From Oscillospiraceae bacterium (GTDB lineage Bacteria; Bacillota; Clostridia; Oscillospirales; Ruminococcaceae): DNA of 52,542 nt. Shown piece by piece: positions 23,273 to 32,720 of this stretch. Position 1 is the stretch's first letter. Each line of letters opens with the position of its first letter. Made by a program: the position numbers and the translations under genes. Location of the stretch: the NCBI GenBank assembly GCA_012520915.1, contig JAAYNJ010000018.1, positions 1 to 52,542 on the forward strand, read 5' to 3'. The notes beneath the pieces were generated by a model. It worked only from the letters and a program-made list of their open reading frames with translations, was not told the DNA's origin and made no database searches.

Positions 23273-25933
23273 ATGAAGTGGTTGAGTTTGAATGATATAA
23301 GAAAGCAATTTTTAGATTTTTTTGTTGAACGGGAACACTATCTGCTTGAAAGTGCTTCTCTCATACCAAAAGATGATAAAAGCCTTCTTCTTATAAATTC
23401 AGGAATGGCGCCGCTAAAAAAATACTTTTTGGGTCAACTTAAAGTACCTAAAAACAGAGCCACTTCATGTCAAAAGTGTATTAGAACTCCTGATATTGAA
23501 AGAGTTGGAAAAACATCCAGACACGGCACTTTTTTTGAAATGCTCGGGAATTTTTCTTTTGGAGATTACTTTAAGAAAGAAGCAATTGAATGGGCCTGGG
23601 AACTCCTGACAAAAGTATGGGAAATCCCCGAGAAAAAGTTATTTGTTTCGGTATTCCGTGAGGACGAGGAAGCATATGGTATCTGGGTAGATGAAATCGG
23701 TGTAGAAAAAGAAAAAGTAATCTTTCTTGGCAGAGAGGATAATTTTTGGGAGATAGGGGCCGGTCCTTGCGGACCTTGTTCTGAGATTTATTTTGATCGG
23801 GGCGAAGAAAACGGATGCGGAAAGGATGACTGCAAACCGGGCTGTGACTGTGACAGATTTGTTGAAGTGTGGAATCTTGTTTTTACTCAATATATATCGG
23901 ATGGGAAAGGAAAATACGAAAAAATGGATACCGGGAATATAGATACGGGCATGGGGCTTGAGCGTATTTCCGCTATTATGCAAGGTGTCGACAACCTTTT
24001 TGAGGTAGATACTATCAGAAATATTATGAAGCATATCGAGAGAATATCCGATACAAAGTATAAAGAAGATGAAAACAAAGATATATCTTTAAGGATAATA
24101 ACCGATCATGTCAGAAGTATAGTCTTCATGGTTGGTGATGGGATTTCTCCTGCAAACGAAGGCAGAGGTTATGTTTTGAGAAGACTTCTAAGAAGAGCTG
24201 CAAGACATGGAAGACTGCTTGGCGTCGAAAGACCTTTCCTATATGAAGTTGCGGATACGGTTATTAATGAAAATCTTAAGGCGTACCCGAATCTATACGG
24301 CATGAAAGACCATATAAAAAACGTAATAAAATCGGAAGAAGAAAGGTTCTTAAAAACTGTGGTTCAGGGGTTGGAAATGCTTTCCGAAATTATTTCAAAA
24401 GCAGAACTGGCTAATGAAACCGTTATAGAAGGACGTAAAGTTTTTAAGCTTTACGATACTTTCGGCTTTCCGTTGGATTTAACGGTTGAAATACTTGAAG
24501 AAAAGGGAATTGCTGTCGATGTTGACGGATTTAATATTTTGATGAATGAGCAAAGAGAAAGAGCCAGAGGCGAGCGAAAAAAAATAGATGATGAGGGATG
24601 GGAGGAGGATGCATTTTCGCACCTGGACATGGAAAAAAGTGAGTTTGTGGGCTATGAAACACTGAATACATCTTCGGAAGTGTTATATTTGGTACACGAA
24701 AACGAATCAGTAGATGTTGCCTACGAAGGAATGAAAGTATCAATAATATTAGACAAGACGCCGTTTTATGCAGAAAGCGGAGGTCAGGTAGGAGATACGG
24801 GTAAATTAAAAGGCGAGAATTTGCTCGTCTTAATTACCGGATGTATCTCTAATGAGAACGAGATATTCATTCATGAAGGTGAGGTGATTTCAGGAGATTT
24901 GCGTGTAGGAGATGCGGTTGAAGCGACTGTTGATAAAAACAGAAGAGATGCGATTGCCCGAAATCATACAAGTGTTCACCTTTTGCACAGTGCTTTGAGG
25001 AAAGTTCTTGGGAATCATGTCCATCAGGCGGGTTCATACGTTGATGAAATGAGATCAAGGTTTGATTTTTCACATTATTCCGCTGTTGATGAAAAGCAGC
25101 TTGCTGAAATTGAGAATTTGATAAATGAAAAAATCCTTGAAGATCTCAAGGTAGATGTTTCGTTTGTTTCGAAAGAGCAATCAGAAAAAATCGGTGCACA
25201 AGCCCTATTCGATGAAAAATATGGTGAAGTTGTTAGAGTCGTAGATATTGAAGGTTTTTCAAAAGAACTGTGCGGAGGAACGCATGTAACTAATACTGCG
25301 AAAATAGGGCTATGCCGATTGTTGACAGAAACTTCAGTAGCTGCGGGCGTCAGAAGAATAGAAGCGACAACAGGTTTTGGGGTAATTGAAAATCTTAACA
25401 GTCAGAAAAGAATATTGAATGAAGTTGCAGAAGTTTTTAAAATCGGCAATTTTGCAGACATACCCAAACGGACTGTGACTATCATGGAAAACTCAAAACA
25501 ACTCGAAAAAGAATTAAGTCGACTGAAAATTAAAGATGCAAAGGACAGGTTAGGCAAACTGCTCGATAGTTTTGAAACGGTTGACGGAATAGAGGTTAGA
25601 GTCGCTGAAGTTGAAGGGATGAATCATGAACAATTAAGACAGGTAGCGGATGAGTACAAAGGAAATATAGATAATTCTGTAACAGTAATAGCATCAAAAA
25701 TCGATGATGAAAAAGTTGCATTTGTCGCAGCTTTTGGGAAAGAAGCGGTAAAGAAGGGGCTAAAAGCCGGAGAAGTGGTTAATAAGATTGCAAAAATTGC
25801 CTCAGGCAGTGGCGGCGGTAAAGCCGATTTTGCAATGGCCGGAGCAAAAAAACCGGAAAAAATTCAGGAGGCATTAAAGTCAGTAGTAAGATTTGTAAAG
25901 GAAGGTTTGGATATGGAGGAAAAAAATGAATGA
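23273..25933 (+). CDS. alaS: alanyl-tRNA synthetase
   Basis: An 886-residue class II synthetase of full length. The catalytic core has motif 1 near SGMAPLKKYFLGQ, motif 2 in the RHGTFFEMLGNFSFGDYFK region and motif 3 GYVLRRLLRRAARHG. The editing domain carries HTSVH (about residue 565) and CGGTH (about residue 667), both zinc/editing motifs being intact, so mischarged Ser-tRNA can be cleared. The C-Ala domain ends GSGGGKADFAMAGAKKPEK. GGAGG lies 8 bases before ATG. It is controlled by the T-box upstream and overlaps the HIT gene by 8 bases. Confidence 0.97.
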   Translation: MKWLSLNDIRKQFLDFFVEREHYLLESASLIPKDDKSLLLINSGMAPLKKYFLGQLKVPKNRATSCQKCIRTPDIERVGKTSRHGTFFEMLGNFSFGDYFKKEAIEWAWELLTKVWEIPEKKLFVSVFREDEEAYGIWVDEIGVEKEKVIFLGREDNFWEIGAGPCGPCSEIYFDRGEENGCGKDDCKPGCDCDRFVEVWNLVFTQYISDGKGKYEKMDTGNIDTGMGLERISAIMQGVDNLFEVDTIRNIMKHIERISDTKYKEDENKDISLRIITDHVRSIVFMVGDGISPANEGRGYVLRRLLRRAARHGRLLGVERPFLYEVADTVINENLKAYPNLYGMKDHIKNVIKSEEERFLKTVVQGLEMLSEIISKAELANETVIEGRKVFKLYDTFGFPLDLTVEILEEKGIAVDVDGFNILMNEQRERARGERKKIDDEGWEEDAFSHLDMEKSEFVGYETLNTSSEVLYLVHENESVDVAYEGMKVSIILDKTPFYAESGGQVGDTGKLKGENLLVLITGCISNENEIFIHEGEVISGDLRVGDAVEATVDKNRRDAIARNHTSVHLLHSALRKVLGNHVHQAGSYVDEMRSRFDFSHYSAVDEKQLAEIENLINEKILEDLKVDVSFVSKEQSEKIGAQALFDEKYGEVVRVVDIEGFSKELCGGTHVTNTAKIGLCRLLTETSVAAGVRRIEATTGFGVIENLNSQKRILNEVAEVFKIGNFADIPKRTVTIMENSKQLEKELSRLKIKDAKDRLGKLLDSFETVDGIEVRVAEVEGMNHEQLRQVADEYKGNIDNSVTVIASKIDDEKVAFVAAFGKEAVKKGLKAGEVVNKIAKIASGSGGGKADFAMAGAKKPEKIQEALKSVVRFVKEGLDMEEKNE

Positions 25934-26267
25934 ATGTATTTTTTGCAAAATTATAAATGGTGAAATATCAAGTAAAACAGTCTATGAAGATGAGTTTGTC
26001 ATTGGATTCGAAGACATAAACCCGATGGCACCGGTACATATTTTAGTGATACCGAAATATCATTTATCGTCAACGGAAAGTGTTGACTCTCAAAATAGTT
26101 TTTACATCTCTAAAGTTTTTGAGGCAATACCTAAAATTTCGAAAATAAAAAACCTCGATAGAGGTTATAGGGTAGTTACAAATACAGGGGAAGATTCCGG
26201 ACAGACTGTCAAGCATATACACTTTCATATACTTGGCGGGAAGACACTGGATTTGAAAATGTGTTAG
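25926..26267 (+). CDS. HIT family nucleotide hydrolase
   Basis: A 113-residue HIT protein of the HinT/PKCI type. It has the N-terminal zinc pair CIFC (residues 4 to 7), a central DINPMAPVHILVIPKYH and the histidine triad HIHFHIL at residues 97 to 103. Such proteins split nucleoside phosphoramidates, including aminoacyl-adenylates bound to synthetases. The 8-base overlap with alaS fits such a clearing role for Ala-AMP, although this link is inference. Confidence 0.9.
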   Translation: MNECIFCKIINGEISSKTVYEDEFVIGFEDINPMAPVHILVIPKYHLSSTESVDSQNSFYISKVFEAIPKISKIKNLDRGYRVVTNTGEDSGQTVKHIHFHILGGKTLDLKMC

Positions 26268-26289
26268 AATTTAAAATAGGGGTGGGGAA

Positions 26290-26835
26290 GTGGATAATTG
26301 TTATTCAATTGAAATTGCAGGGTTGAAGAGAAATCTTCCTATTGTCAAAATTAATGATAAGTTATCTATAGCGGTGTTTATCCTGTTTTCAGATGTTGAG
26401 TTGACAGAGAGATGCTCAAAAGCGCTTCTTGAAAAAGTACCCTCGGACTTCGACTATATTTTGACTGCTGAAGCAAAGGGAATACCGCTCGCATACGAAA
26501 TGTCAAAACAGAGTAATAAAAAATATATAGTTGCAAGAAAGATGTCAAAACTATATATGAAGGACCCGATAGAAATTGAGGTTCAATCAATTACAACAGC
26601 AAATAAACAGAAGCTGTTTCTCGACTCGAGAGAAATGGAGCAAATGAGGGGAAAGAGAATCCTGATTGTTGACGATGTAATAAGTACAGGCGGGTCTTTA
26701 TTTGCTATGGAGGCCCTTGTTGAAAAAGCAGGAGGCATTATTGCTTCAAAGGCTACGGTATTAGCGGAGGGAGTTGCAATTGAGCGAACAGATCTTATAT
26801 ATCTGGGCGAATTGCCTTTATTTGAAAAGCAATGA
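26290..26835 (+). CDS. adenine/xanthine-type phosphoribosyltransferase
   Basis: A 181-residue type I phosphoribosyltransferase. The PRPP-binding motif ILIVDDVISTGGSL lies at about residues 119 to 132, and the hood and loop regions (ILTAEAKGIPLAYEMS; YIVARKMSKLYM) look like those of adenine phosphoribosyltransferase. It salvages a purine base with PRPP. The start is GTG with a G-rich ribosome site. It follows the HIT gene by 22 bases. Apt or a xanthine-type specificity cannot be settled by eye. Confidence 0.8.
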   Translation: MDNCYSIEIAGLKRNLPIVKINDKLSIAVFILFSDVELTERCSKALLEKVPSDFDYILTAEAKGIPLAYEMSKQSNKKYIVARKMSKLYMKDPIEIEVQSITTANKQKLFLDSREMEQMRGKRILIVDDVISTGGSLFAMEALVEKAGGIIASKATVLAEGVAIERTDLIYLGELPLFEKQ

Positions 26836-26873
26836 TGCCGGTATAGTGTGACCGGTTTAAATGGGGTTTTTAA

Positions 26874-27131
26874 ATGAGAATTATTAAACGAAGTGGCCAA
26901 AACGAGAAGTTTTCACTCAATAAGCTTCGCCTTTCGGTTACTTATGCAAGTGATCGATCAGGCAAACCTCTCAATAAAGGCGATTTGGATGTGGTGGTCT
27001 CCGAGATTATGCAAATAATCGGGAATAGGGACAGTATTAAGTCTGTGCACATCAAGATGATTACGGCAGGAGTTTTATATGTATTGGGTTTTAGAGAAAT
27101 CTCAAAACAATATTCCGACTTCAAAGTCTAA
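26874..27131 (+). CDS. stand-alone ATP-cone domain protein
   Basis: An 85-residue protein that is just one ATP-cone: IIKRSGQNEKFSLNKLRLSVTYA at the start and then ITAGVLYVLGFREISKQYSDF. ATP-cones bind ATP or dATP and normally regulate ribonucleotide reductases or form part of NrdR. Here no zinc ribbon and no reductase domain are attached, so it could be a free nucleotide sensor acting on a partner. It lies 38 bases after the phosphoribosyltransferase, and its end overlaps the convergent holA by 11 bases. Confidence 0.8.
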   Translation: MRIIKRSGQNEKFSLNKLRLSVTYASDRSGKPLNKGDLDVVVSEIMQIIGNRDSIKSVHIKMITAGVLYVLGFREISKQYSDFKV

Positions 27132-28104
27132 GACTTCTTCTATCCATAATATTTCCCAATTGAATGATTGCTTTTTCTAAAAGCAGTTTATTGTCTACTC
27201 GAGAAGACTTCAAATCTTTGTCGAGATTGTACAGCAGTTCTATAGATCGAGAAAGTTGATTTTGTGTAAATTTGTTGCATTTGTTTAGGGCGATCGAAAC
27301 TTTTCGGTCGCCTGCTTTATATGAAAATATTTCATATATTTTTTTATTATCCATGTTAGTGATTGAAAAAAGTTTTGCGCGGTAAAGATTTACAAATGAT
27401 GTAAATACAATATTTGCAATAAAGATGGGGTCGGTTTTTATTTCAAGAATATTTTTTAATGAAATAAGCGCACCGGTTAAATCGCCCTTTTCAAGAGAAT
27501 TTATTACATCATAGATACCGCTCTCCGCAGTTTTTAAAGAAATAATTTCTACATCATCTACTTCTATAGACGTATAGTCGGTGTAAGCAGCCAGCTTTTT
27601 TATTTCATTTTCTATGGATGTAAGATCACCGTTCAAAAACTCTAAAAGTCTTTTGATCGCCTTTGACGAGATTTTGCATCCGTTTTCTCTTGCTAAGTCA
27701 ACAATAATCCTTTCAGATTCAAAATATTTTATTTCGCCGGCCTCGATAATTTTTGCTTTTTTAATTTCGGAAAAAAATAACCTTATCTTTTTTGATATAG
27801 TAAATCTGTTTGCTGTTATAAAATCCCGTAAAATGACCGTAAGATTAAGGGGTGTTTCCTTTAAAAGCTCTTTATAATAAGACGCTTCGGAATCTGCCAT
27901 TGAGGATATTTTAAAGTTATCAATCATAACTATATTATTTGTATTTGTAAAATGATAGGTGAAAAACGCGGCGTCCAAACCCTCTTTGTTGATTTTTTTT
28001 GCATCAAAAAGCATTAGCTTGTTGTTAGGAATGGATTTTATAATTTTTTCCGTAGATGAATCAAAAGAAAATTTGTCATTTCCGATAATGTAAAAAACAC
28101 CCAT
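27121..28104 (-). CDS. holA: DNA polymerase III delta subunit
   Basis: A 327-residue clamp-loader delta subunit. The AAA-like fold is degenerate, as is normal for delta: VFYIIGNDKFSFDSSTEKI at the start, a central ALISLKNILEIKTDPIFIANIVFTSF (in two parts) and C-terminal collar helices. It opens the sliding clamp. I start at the ATG at 28104, where AAAGGA lies 8 bases upstream, not at a TTG five codons earlier. It follows comEC by 37 bases, the usual arrangement in Firmicutes. Confidence 0.88.
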   Translation of the reverse strand: MGVFYIIGNDKFSFDSSTEKIIKSIPNNKLMLFDAKKINKEGLDAAFFTYHFTNTNNIVMIDNFKISSMADSEASYYKELLKETPLNLTVILRDFITANRFTISKKIRLFFSEIKKAKIIEAGEIKYFESERIIVDLARENGCKISSKAIKRLLEFLNGDLTSIENEIKKLAAYTDYTSIEVDDVEIISLKTAESGIYDVINSLEKGDLTGALISLKNILEIKTDPIFIANIVFTSFVNLYRAKLFSITNMDNKKIYEIFSYKAGDRKVSIALNKCNKFTQNQLSRSIELLYNLDKDLKSSRVDNKLLLEKAIIQLGNIMDRRSLRL

Positions 28105-28141
28105 GTATTTTCCTTTCAAGCGAGATGAAAATGAAATTAAA

Positions 28142-30250
28142 CTATTTAAATATAGAATAATTGTCTTTGCTGATAACCGTTTCTATAACTTCTCCGTATT
28201 TATACCTAATTATATTACCATTTGCATGTTCAGGCAGATTAATTTCTTCGGGAATATACACCCAATCGGCACAACCAATGTCAACGGACTTGGATTTTCT
28301 GAATAAATATACGGCATCTAAATCTGAAAATTCTTCAGTTTCTGAAGAAAAAGCAAATCTAAAATCAAAAATATTAACGAGAACCCCTTTACCCCTGAAC
28401 TCTAAATTAAATTCTTTTGGGATTTCAAAATCATCACATGCAGGCTCATTTTCAATGTTTTCCTTATTAATAAAAGCAGCTTTAGGAAAAATATCTTTAA
28501 GATATCTTGGTGTTTCCGTATCGTTTTTATTAAGGGAGATAATGGTTTTAGGTTCATCAATTCCGTTGACAAGATAGAAGTTTTCCAAAAAAATCAAATG
28601 TTGTTCTGTCAACTTATCTACTATTATAATGTTGCTGTTTTCGCCAATTAATGTAAGACTGTCGCTGTTAAAATAAATTCTCGGCTTTCCAACTCTGAAA
28701 ATAATGTGGGGAGCGATGATGAATGATAATAAAATAATAGAAATTAATAATATGTTGAGAAAACGATATCTGCTACTGCAGATGAAAAATGCGGCTATTG
28801 AGAGAAACATTACGACAACAGACCATACTTTAAGATAAGGAATATCAGTTGTCACTGCAGAGAACCTTAAATTACCAAAGAATACAGATATCGAAATGAT
28901 TACATAGCCTAATATATCGGATAGAAAAGCGACTATAGTTGACAGGAAACTTAAAATAGGAGGAAAAATCGAAAATATGACTGTAATTATCGAAAACACC
29001 ATAAATGGAGAAACTAAAACCGCCACGATAATGTTTGCTAAAGGCCCTACCAACGAAATAGGCAGTTTGTAAAAAATTAGTATAGGTGATGTAATCAGAC
29101 TGATAGTTATCGACAGCGCTACAGCTTTTATAAGATACTTAAATGTTTTCGATAATAAACTTTTCCCGGATATTGATTTTAACGAGTCAATATATTTAGA
29201 TGCAAATGGAAATACTCCGACTATAGCGTAGCATGAAGTGAAGGAAAGCAGGAAAGACAAAGAGGTTACCGCCCTTGGGGAAATAATAAGTATTATCGTA
29301 GCGGCTAACATCAGTGACGTTATTGAATCAGATTTTCTGTCAAAAAACTCAGCAAAAAATACGAACCCGCCCATTGTACATGCCCTCATGACGGATGGGC
29401 TGAATTTATAAAACACCAGGATTACAATTAAAAAAGATAAGACAGTTATTGCAGAAACAACGGAATAACGCACTTTTTTAATAAAAAACGAAAATAATGA
29501 AAGATATATCGTGATGTGCAGGCCCGATACTGCAATGATATGTGAGACTCCGGATCTTCTCAGAGAGTTTTCAAGTCTTGAGGAAAATCCTTGCCTGTTA
29601 CCGGTCAACATTGCAGATGCAAGCATGGAGGAGTTGTCGGAAAGAGCATTTTTCAATATAGATGAAATGTTTTCGGAAAACTGATTTGAATAATATAGAA
29701 TATTATTATTTCTGCTTTCTATATGGTGCAATGCTTTGATTTTTCCGCTGACTGAAATATTCTCTGTGTAGTTGTAGCGTGGTTCATAGAACGAAAAATT
29801 TCCGTATATCAAATCTCCCGTAAAGACTCTGTTCGAATATAGATAGAAGTTTGTTGCGATACCTGAAATTTTCTTATTTCCTGCTGAAATTACTTTACCT
29901 GTAACTTTTAATGCATTTTCTTTTTCTTCAACAGCCACTACCGAAACACCGATTTGATTATCTGGGTTTAATACTGCCTCGAGCATTTTATTCTCATTAT
30001 TAATTCTTATTGAAGAAAGAAGCGTACCGCATAACGAAATTAAAATAATGAGATATAAAAATATTTTTCTGCTGCGCAATATATTTTTTTCTCTAAAAAT
30101 TAAAATATATATAATAATAAAAACAAGTGCAGAAAAAAACGCAGAAAGCAATGTTGAAATAAAAAAAGACAATCCCGTCGAGATGATAAAAAAGAGAGAC
30201 GCGATTGATAGTGGACGCTTATACGAAATATTGAATGCTTTTTTCAACAT
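28142..30250 (-). CDS. comEC: ComEC/Rec2 family DNA-uptake channel
   Basis: A 702-residue membrane protein. It has N-terminal helices, an extracellular OB-like domain (about residues 55 to 180), and the Competence domain with GVSHIIAVSGLHITIYLSLF (about 232 to 251) and many later helices. It would form the channel for transforming DNA. The C-terminal soluble part (about residues 535 to 700) occupies the place of the metallo-beta-lactamase nuclease domain, but I see no HxHxDH motif there, so that domain looks catalytically dead. There is no clear ribosome site before the ATG, which follows the fba terminator closely. No other competence genes are present. Confidence 0.85.
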   Translation of the reverse strand: MLKKAFNISYKRPLSIASLFFIISTGLSFFISTLLSAFFSALVFIIIYILIFREKNILRSRKIFLYLIILISLCGTLLSSIRINNENKMLEAVLNPDNQIGVSVVAVEEKENALKVTGKVISAGNKKISGIATNFYLYSNRVFTGDLIYGNFSFYEPRYNYTENISVSGKIKALHHIESRNNNILYYSNQFSENISSILKNALSDNSSMLASAMLTGNRQGFSSRLENSLRRSGVSHIIAVSGLHITIYLSLFSFFIKKVRYSVVSAITVLSFLIVILVFYKFSPSVMRACTMGGFVFFAEFFDRKSDSITSLMLAATIILIISPRAVTSLSFLLSFTSCYAIVGVFPFASKYIDSLKSISGKSLLSKTFKYLIKAVALSITISLITSPILIFYKLPISLVGPLANIIVAVLVSPFMVFSIITVIFSIFPPILSFLSTIVAFLSDILGYVIISISVFFGNLRFSAVTTDIPYLKVWSVVVMFLSIAAFFICSSRYRFLNILLISIILLSFIIAPHIIFRVGKPRIYFNSDSLTLIGENSNIIIVDKLTEQHLIFLENFYLVNGIDEPKTIISLNKNDTETPRYLKDIFPKAAFINKENIENEPACDDFEIPKEFNLEFRGKGVLVNIFDFRFAFSSETEEFSDLDAVYLFRKSKSVDIGCADWVYIPEEINLPEHANGNIIRYKYGEVIETVISKDNYSIFK

Positions 30251-30265
30251 AGTTAATTCAAATAA

Positions 30266-30298
30266 AAAACGGGGAGAAATATTTCTCCCCCGTTTGAA
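30266..30298 (-). terminator. fba terminator
   Basis: On the minus strand a long stem (AACGGGGGAGAAAT with its partner, one bulged C) is followed by TTTTTTATTTG, directly after the fba stop and just ahead of comEC. Confidence 0.85.
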
Positions 30299-30301
30299 AA
30301 C

Positions 30302-31237
30302 TTAAAGCTTGTCGTTACTGCCAAGGACGTTTTTAATTTTATGGGCAACCATAGACTTTATTGCTTCACGTGCAGGAGCAAGGTATTGTCTTGGATCGAA
30401 ATGACCGGGATTTTCAAACAAGTATTTTCTCACAGAAGCAGTCATAGCCAATCTCAAATCGGAATCTATGTTAATCTTGCAGACTGCCATTTTAGCTGCT
30501 TCTCTTAACATATCTTCAGGTATTCCTATCGCCCCGGGGATGTTTCCGCCATATTCATTTATCATATCTACGAATTCCGGGACTACGGAAGAAGCTCCAT
30601 GCAAAACAATTGGGAATCCTGGCAACAATTCACCTATGCGCTCGAGGATATCAAAACGGAGATTAGGTTTCTGACCAGGTTTAAACTTGAAAGCGCCATG
30701 GCTTGTTCCTATTGCAATAGCCAGAGAGTCGACGCCGGTTTTTGATACAAACTCCTCCACCTCTTCGGGACGGGTATAAGAAGACTCCTCTTCCGAAACT
30801 TTTATGTCATCTTCGACACCGGCGAGACGACCGAGTTCGCCTTCAACAACAACTCCATGATCATGGGCGTAGTCAACAACCTGCTTGGTAAGCTTGATGT
30901 TTTCCTCAAAACTCAAATGGCTTCCATCAATCATAACGGACGTGAAACCTCCGTCAATACAGCTTTTGCACAGCTCGAATGAATCGCCGTGGTCAAGATG
31001 CAGAGCAATAGGAAGCCCGGTATCTTCCACTGCCGCTTCTACCAGTTTTACAAGATAAGTATGTTTTGCATATCTTCTTGCACCTGCAGAAACCTGCAAA
31101 ACCAAAGGTGAGTTCAGTTCTTTTGCAGCTTCCGTAATACCTTGGATAATTTCCATGTTGTTTACATTGAAAGCTCCGACAGCGTAGTTTCCCTCGTATG
31201 CTTTCTTGAACATTTCAGTAGTGGTCACTAACGGCAT
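30302..31237 (-). CDS. fba: class II fructose-bisphosphate aldolase
   Basis: A 311-residue zinc-dependent aldolase that splits fructose-1,6-bisphosphate. Zinc and substrate sites are seen: ALHLDHGDSFE (about residues 78 to 88), VEGELGRLAG, AIGTSHGAFKFK and IVLHGASSV, then CKINIDSDLR. Full length for the short class IIB type. It is divergent from the PPi-phosphofructokinase gene, giving two successive glycolytic steps side by side. Confidence 0.95.
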   Translation of the reverse strand: MPLVTTTEMFKKAYEGNYAVGAFNVNNMEIIQGITEAAKELNSPLVLQVSAGARRYAKHTYLVKLVEAAVEDTGLPIALHLDHGDSFELCKSCIDGGFTSVMIDGSHLSFEENIKLTKQVVDYAHDHGVVVEGELGRLAGVEDDIKVSEEESSYTRPEEVEEFVSKTGVDSLAIAIGTSHGAFKFKPGQKPNLRFDILERIGELLPGFPIVLHGASSVVPEFVDMINEYGGNIPGAIGIPEDMLREAAKMAVCKINIDSDLRLAMTASVRKYLFENPGHFDPRQYLAPAREAIKSMVAHKIKNVLGSNDKL

Positions 31238-31274
31238 AATATCACCTCAATATGAATTTGTTTCTTTTCAATTA

Positions 31275-31302
31275 ATTTTACCATTAATTGACATTAAATC
31301 AA
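31275..31302 (-). promoter_or_regulatory. fba promoter
   Basis: On the minus strand TTGATT (31302-31297), 16-base spacer, TAAAAT (31280-31275). Confidence 0.65.
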
Positions 31303-31348
31303 GTGAAACAAAAAATCTGTGTGCTTGGAGAAATGTTTTTATACAATA

Positions 31349-31377
31349 TTGCCTATGGTTGTTTAAAATGTTATAGT
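31349..31377 (+). promoter_or_regulatory. promoter of the phosphofructokinase gene
   Basis: TTGCCT (31349-31354), 17-base spacer, TATAGT (31372-31377), about 75 bases before the start codon. Confidence 0.6.
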
Positions 31378-31451
31378 TTAAATTAAAATCAACGCCATTT
31401 TAGTCTTATATGTCCAAACATTTGTTTAATTAAATCATTTTGGAGGGTAAT

Positions 31452-32705
31452 ATGTCAGTATTAAAAGGAGCCTGCATAATCGGTCAGTCGGGAGGTCCGA
31501 CATCAGTAATCAACGCTTCGGCAGCTGGAGTGATAATTGAAGCGCTTTCTAATGAGAATATAACCAAAGTTTTGGCGGCGGAGCACGGTATTGTCGGTGT
31601 ACTTGAAGATAAACTAATTGATTGTTCCAAAGAAGATATTGAAGAACTCAAGTTGTTAAAAACAACTCCGTCATCTGCTATTGGATCCTGCAGGTATAAA
31701 CTCAAGGACAGTGATGTTGATGATACGGAATATAAAAGAATTTTAGAAATATTTAAAAAATATGATGTAAGATACTTCTTTTATAACGGCGGAAATGATT
31801 CTATGGATACCTGCAATAAAATATCCAAGTATATGCATAAAGTCGGCTATGAGTGCAGGATATTAGGTATTCCGAAAACGATAGACAATGATTTATACGG
31901 AACAGATCACTGCCCCGGTTTTGGAAGTGCAGCAAAATATATTGCAACGACATGCGCTGAAATATCGCTTGATAATAAGGTGTACGGAACTCAAAGCGTA
32001 ATAGTATTTGAAATTATGGGCAGAAATGCCGGATGGCTGACAGCCTCAGCTGCGTTAGCAAATTTAATAGGTGAAGGACCCGACCTGATTTATCTCCCTG
32101 AAGTTGACTTTTCTCTGGAAAAACTACTTGAAGATATTAAAAAAGTATCAGAAAAAAAATCGAGCATTATAGTTGCTGTTTCAGAGGGTGTAAAGGATGC
32201 ATCTGGCAAGTTTATTTCCGAATACGGATCGGATCTTTCCAAACAAAAAGACGCCTTCGGACACTCTCAAATGGGGGGGCTTGCCTCCTATCTTGCATCC
32301 GTTATAAAAGATGAAACAGGATTTAAAACCAGGGGAATTGAGCTTTCGCTGACTCAGCGTTGTGCTGCGCACTGTGCTTCCGCTACAGATGTAAATGAGG
32401 CGTACATGGCAGGTGCGGAAGGAGTCAGACTTGCAACGTTAGGCGAGACCGACAAGATGGTTGCTTTTAAAAGAGCGGAGGGTTCTGAATACAAATGTGA
32501 AATAGATATGATTCCTTTGAGCTCAGTTGCAAACCATGAGAAAAAAGTTCCTTTAGAGTGGATTAACAGTGAAGGAAACGGAGTGACTGAAGAACTTATT
32601 GATTATTGTTTACCTCTCATTCAAGGGGAATCAACGGTGAGAGTGGAAAATGGGTTGCCGAGGTTTGCGAGACTTAAAAAAATAAGAATTGGAGAAGAGT
32701 CATGA
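31452..32705 (+). CDS. pfp: PPi-dependent 6-phosphofructokinase
   Basis: A 417-residue phosphofructokinase. Two marks favour pyrophosphate over ATP: GGND at residues 113 to 116 has Asp where ATP enzymes have Gly, and PKTIDND (141 to 147) has Lys where ATP enzymes have Gly. The usual GGDD is here GGND. EIMGRNAGWLTASAALA and the later QMGGLASYLASVI fit the family. The enzyme makes fructose-1,6-bisphosphate reversibly. I start at the ATG at 31452, which has GGAGGG four bases upstream, not at the TTG 12 bases earlier. Confidence 0.9.
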   Translation: MSVLKGACIIGQSGGPTSVINASAAGVIIEALSNENITKVLAAEHGIVGVLEDKLIDCSKEDIEELKLLKTTPSSAIGSCRYKLKDSDVDDTEYKRILEIFKKYDVRYFFYNGGNDSMDTCNKISKYMHKVGYECRILGIPKTIDNDLYGTDHCPGFGSAAKYIATTCAEISLDNKVYGTQSVIVFEIMGRNAGWLTASAALANLIGEGPDLIYLPEVDFSLEKLLEDIKKVSEKKSSIIVAVSEGVKDASGKFISEYGSDLSKQKDAFGHSQMGGLASYLASVIKDETGFKTRGIELSLTQRCAAHCASATDVNEAYMAGAEGVRLATLGETDKMVAFKRAEGSEYKCEIDMIPLSSVANHEKKVPLEWINSEGNGVTEELIDYCLPLIQGESTVRVENGLPRFARLKKIRIGEES

Positions 32706-32720
32706 GGCTCGTAATATATT

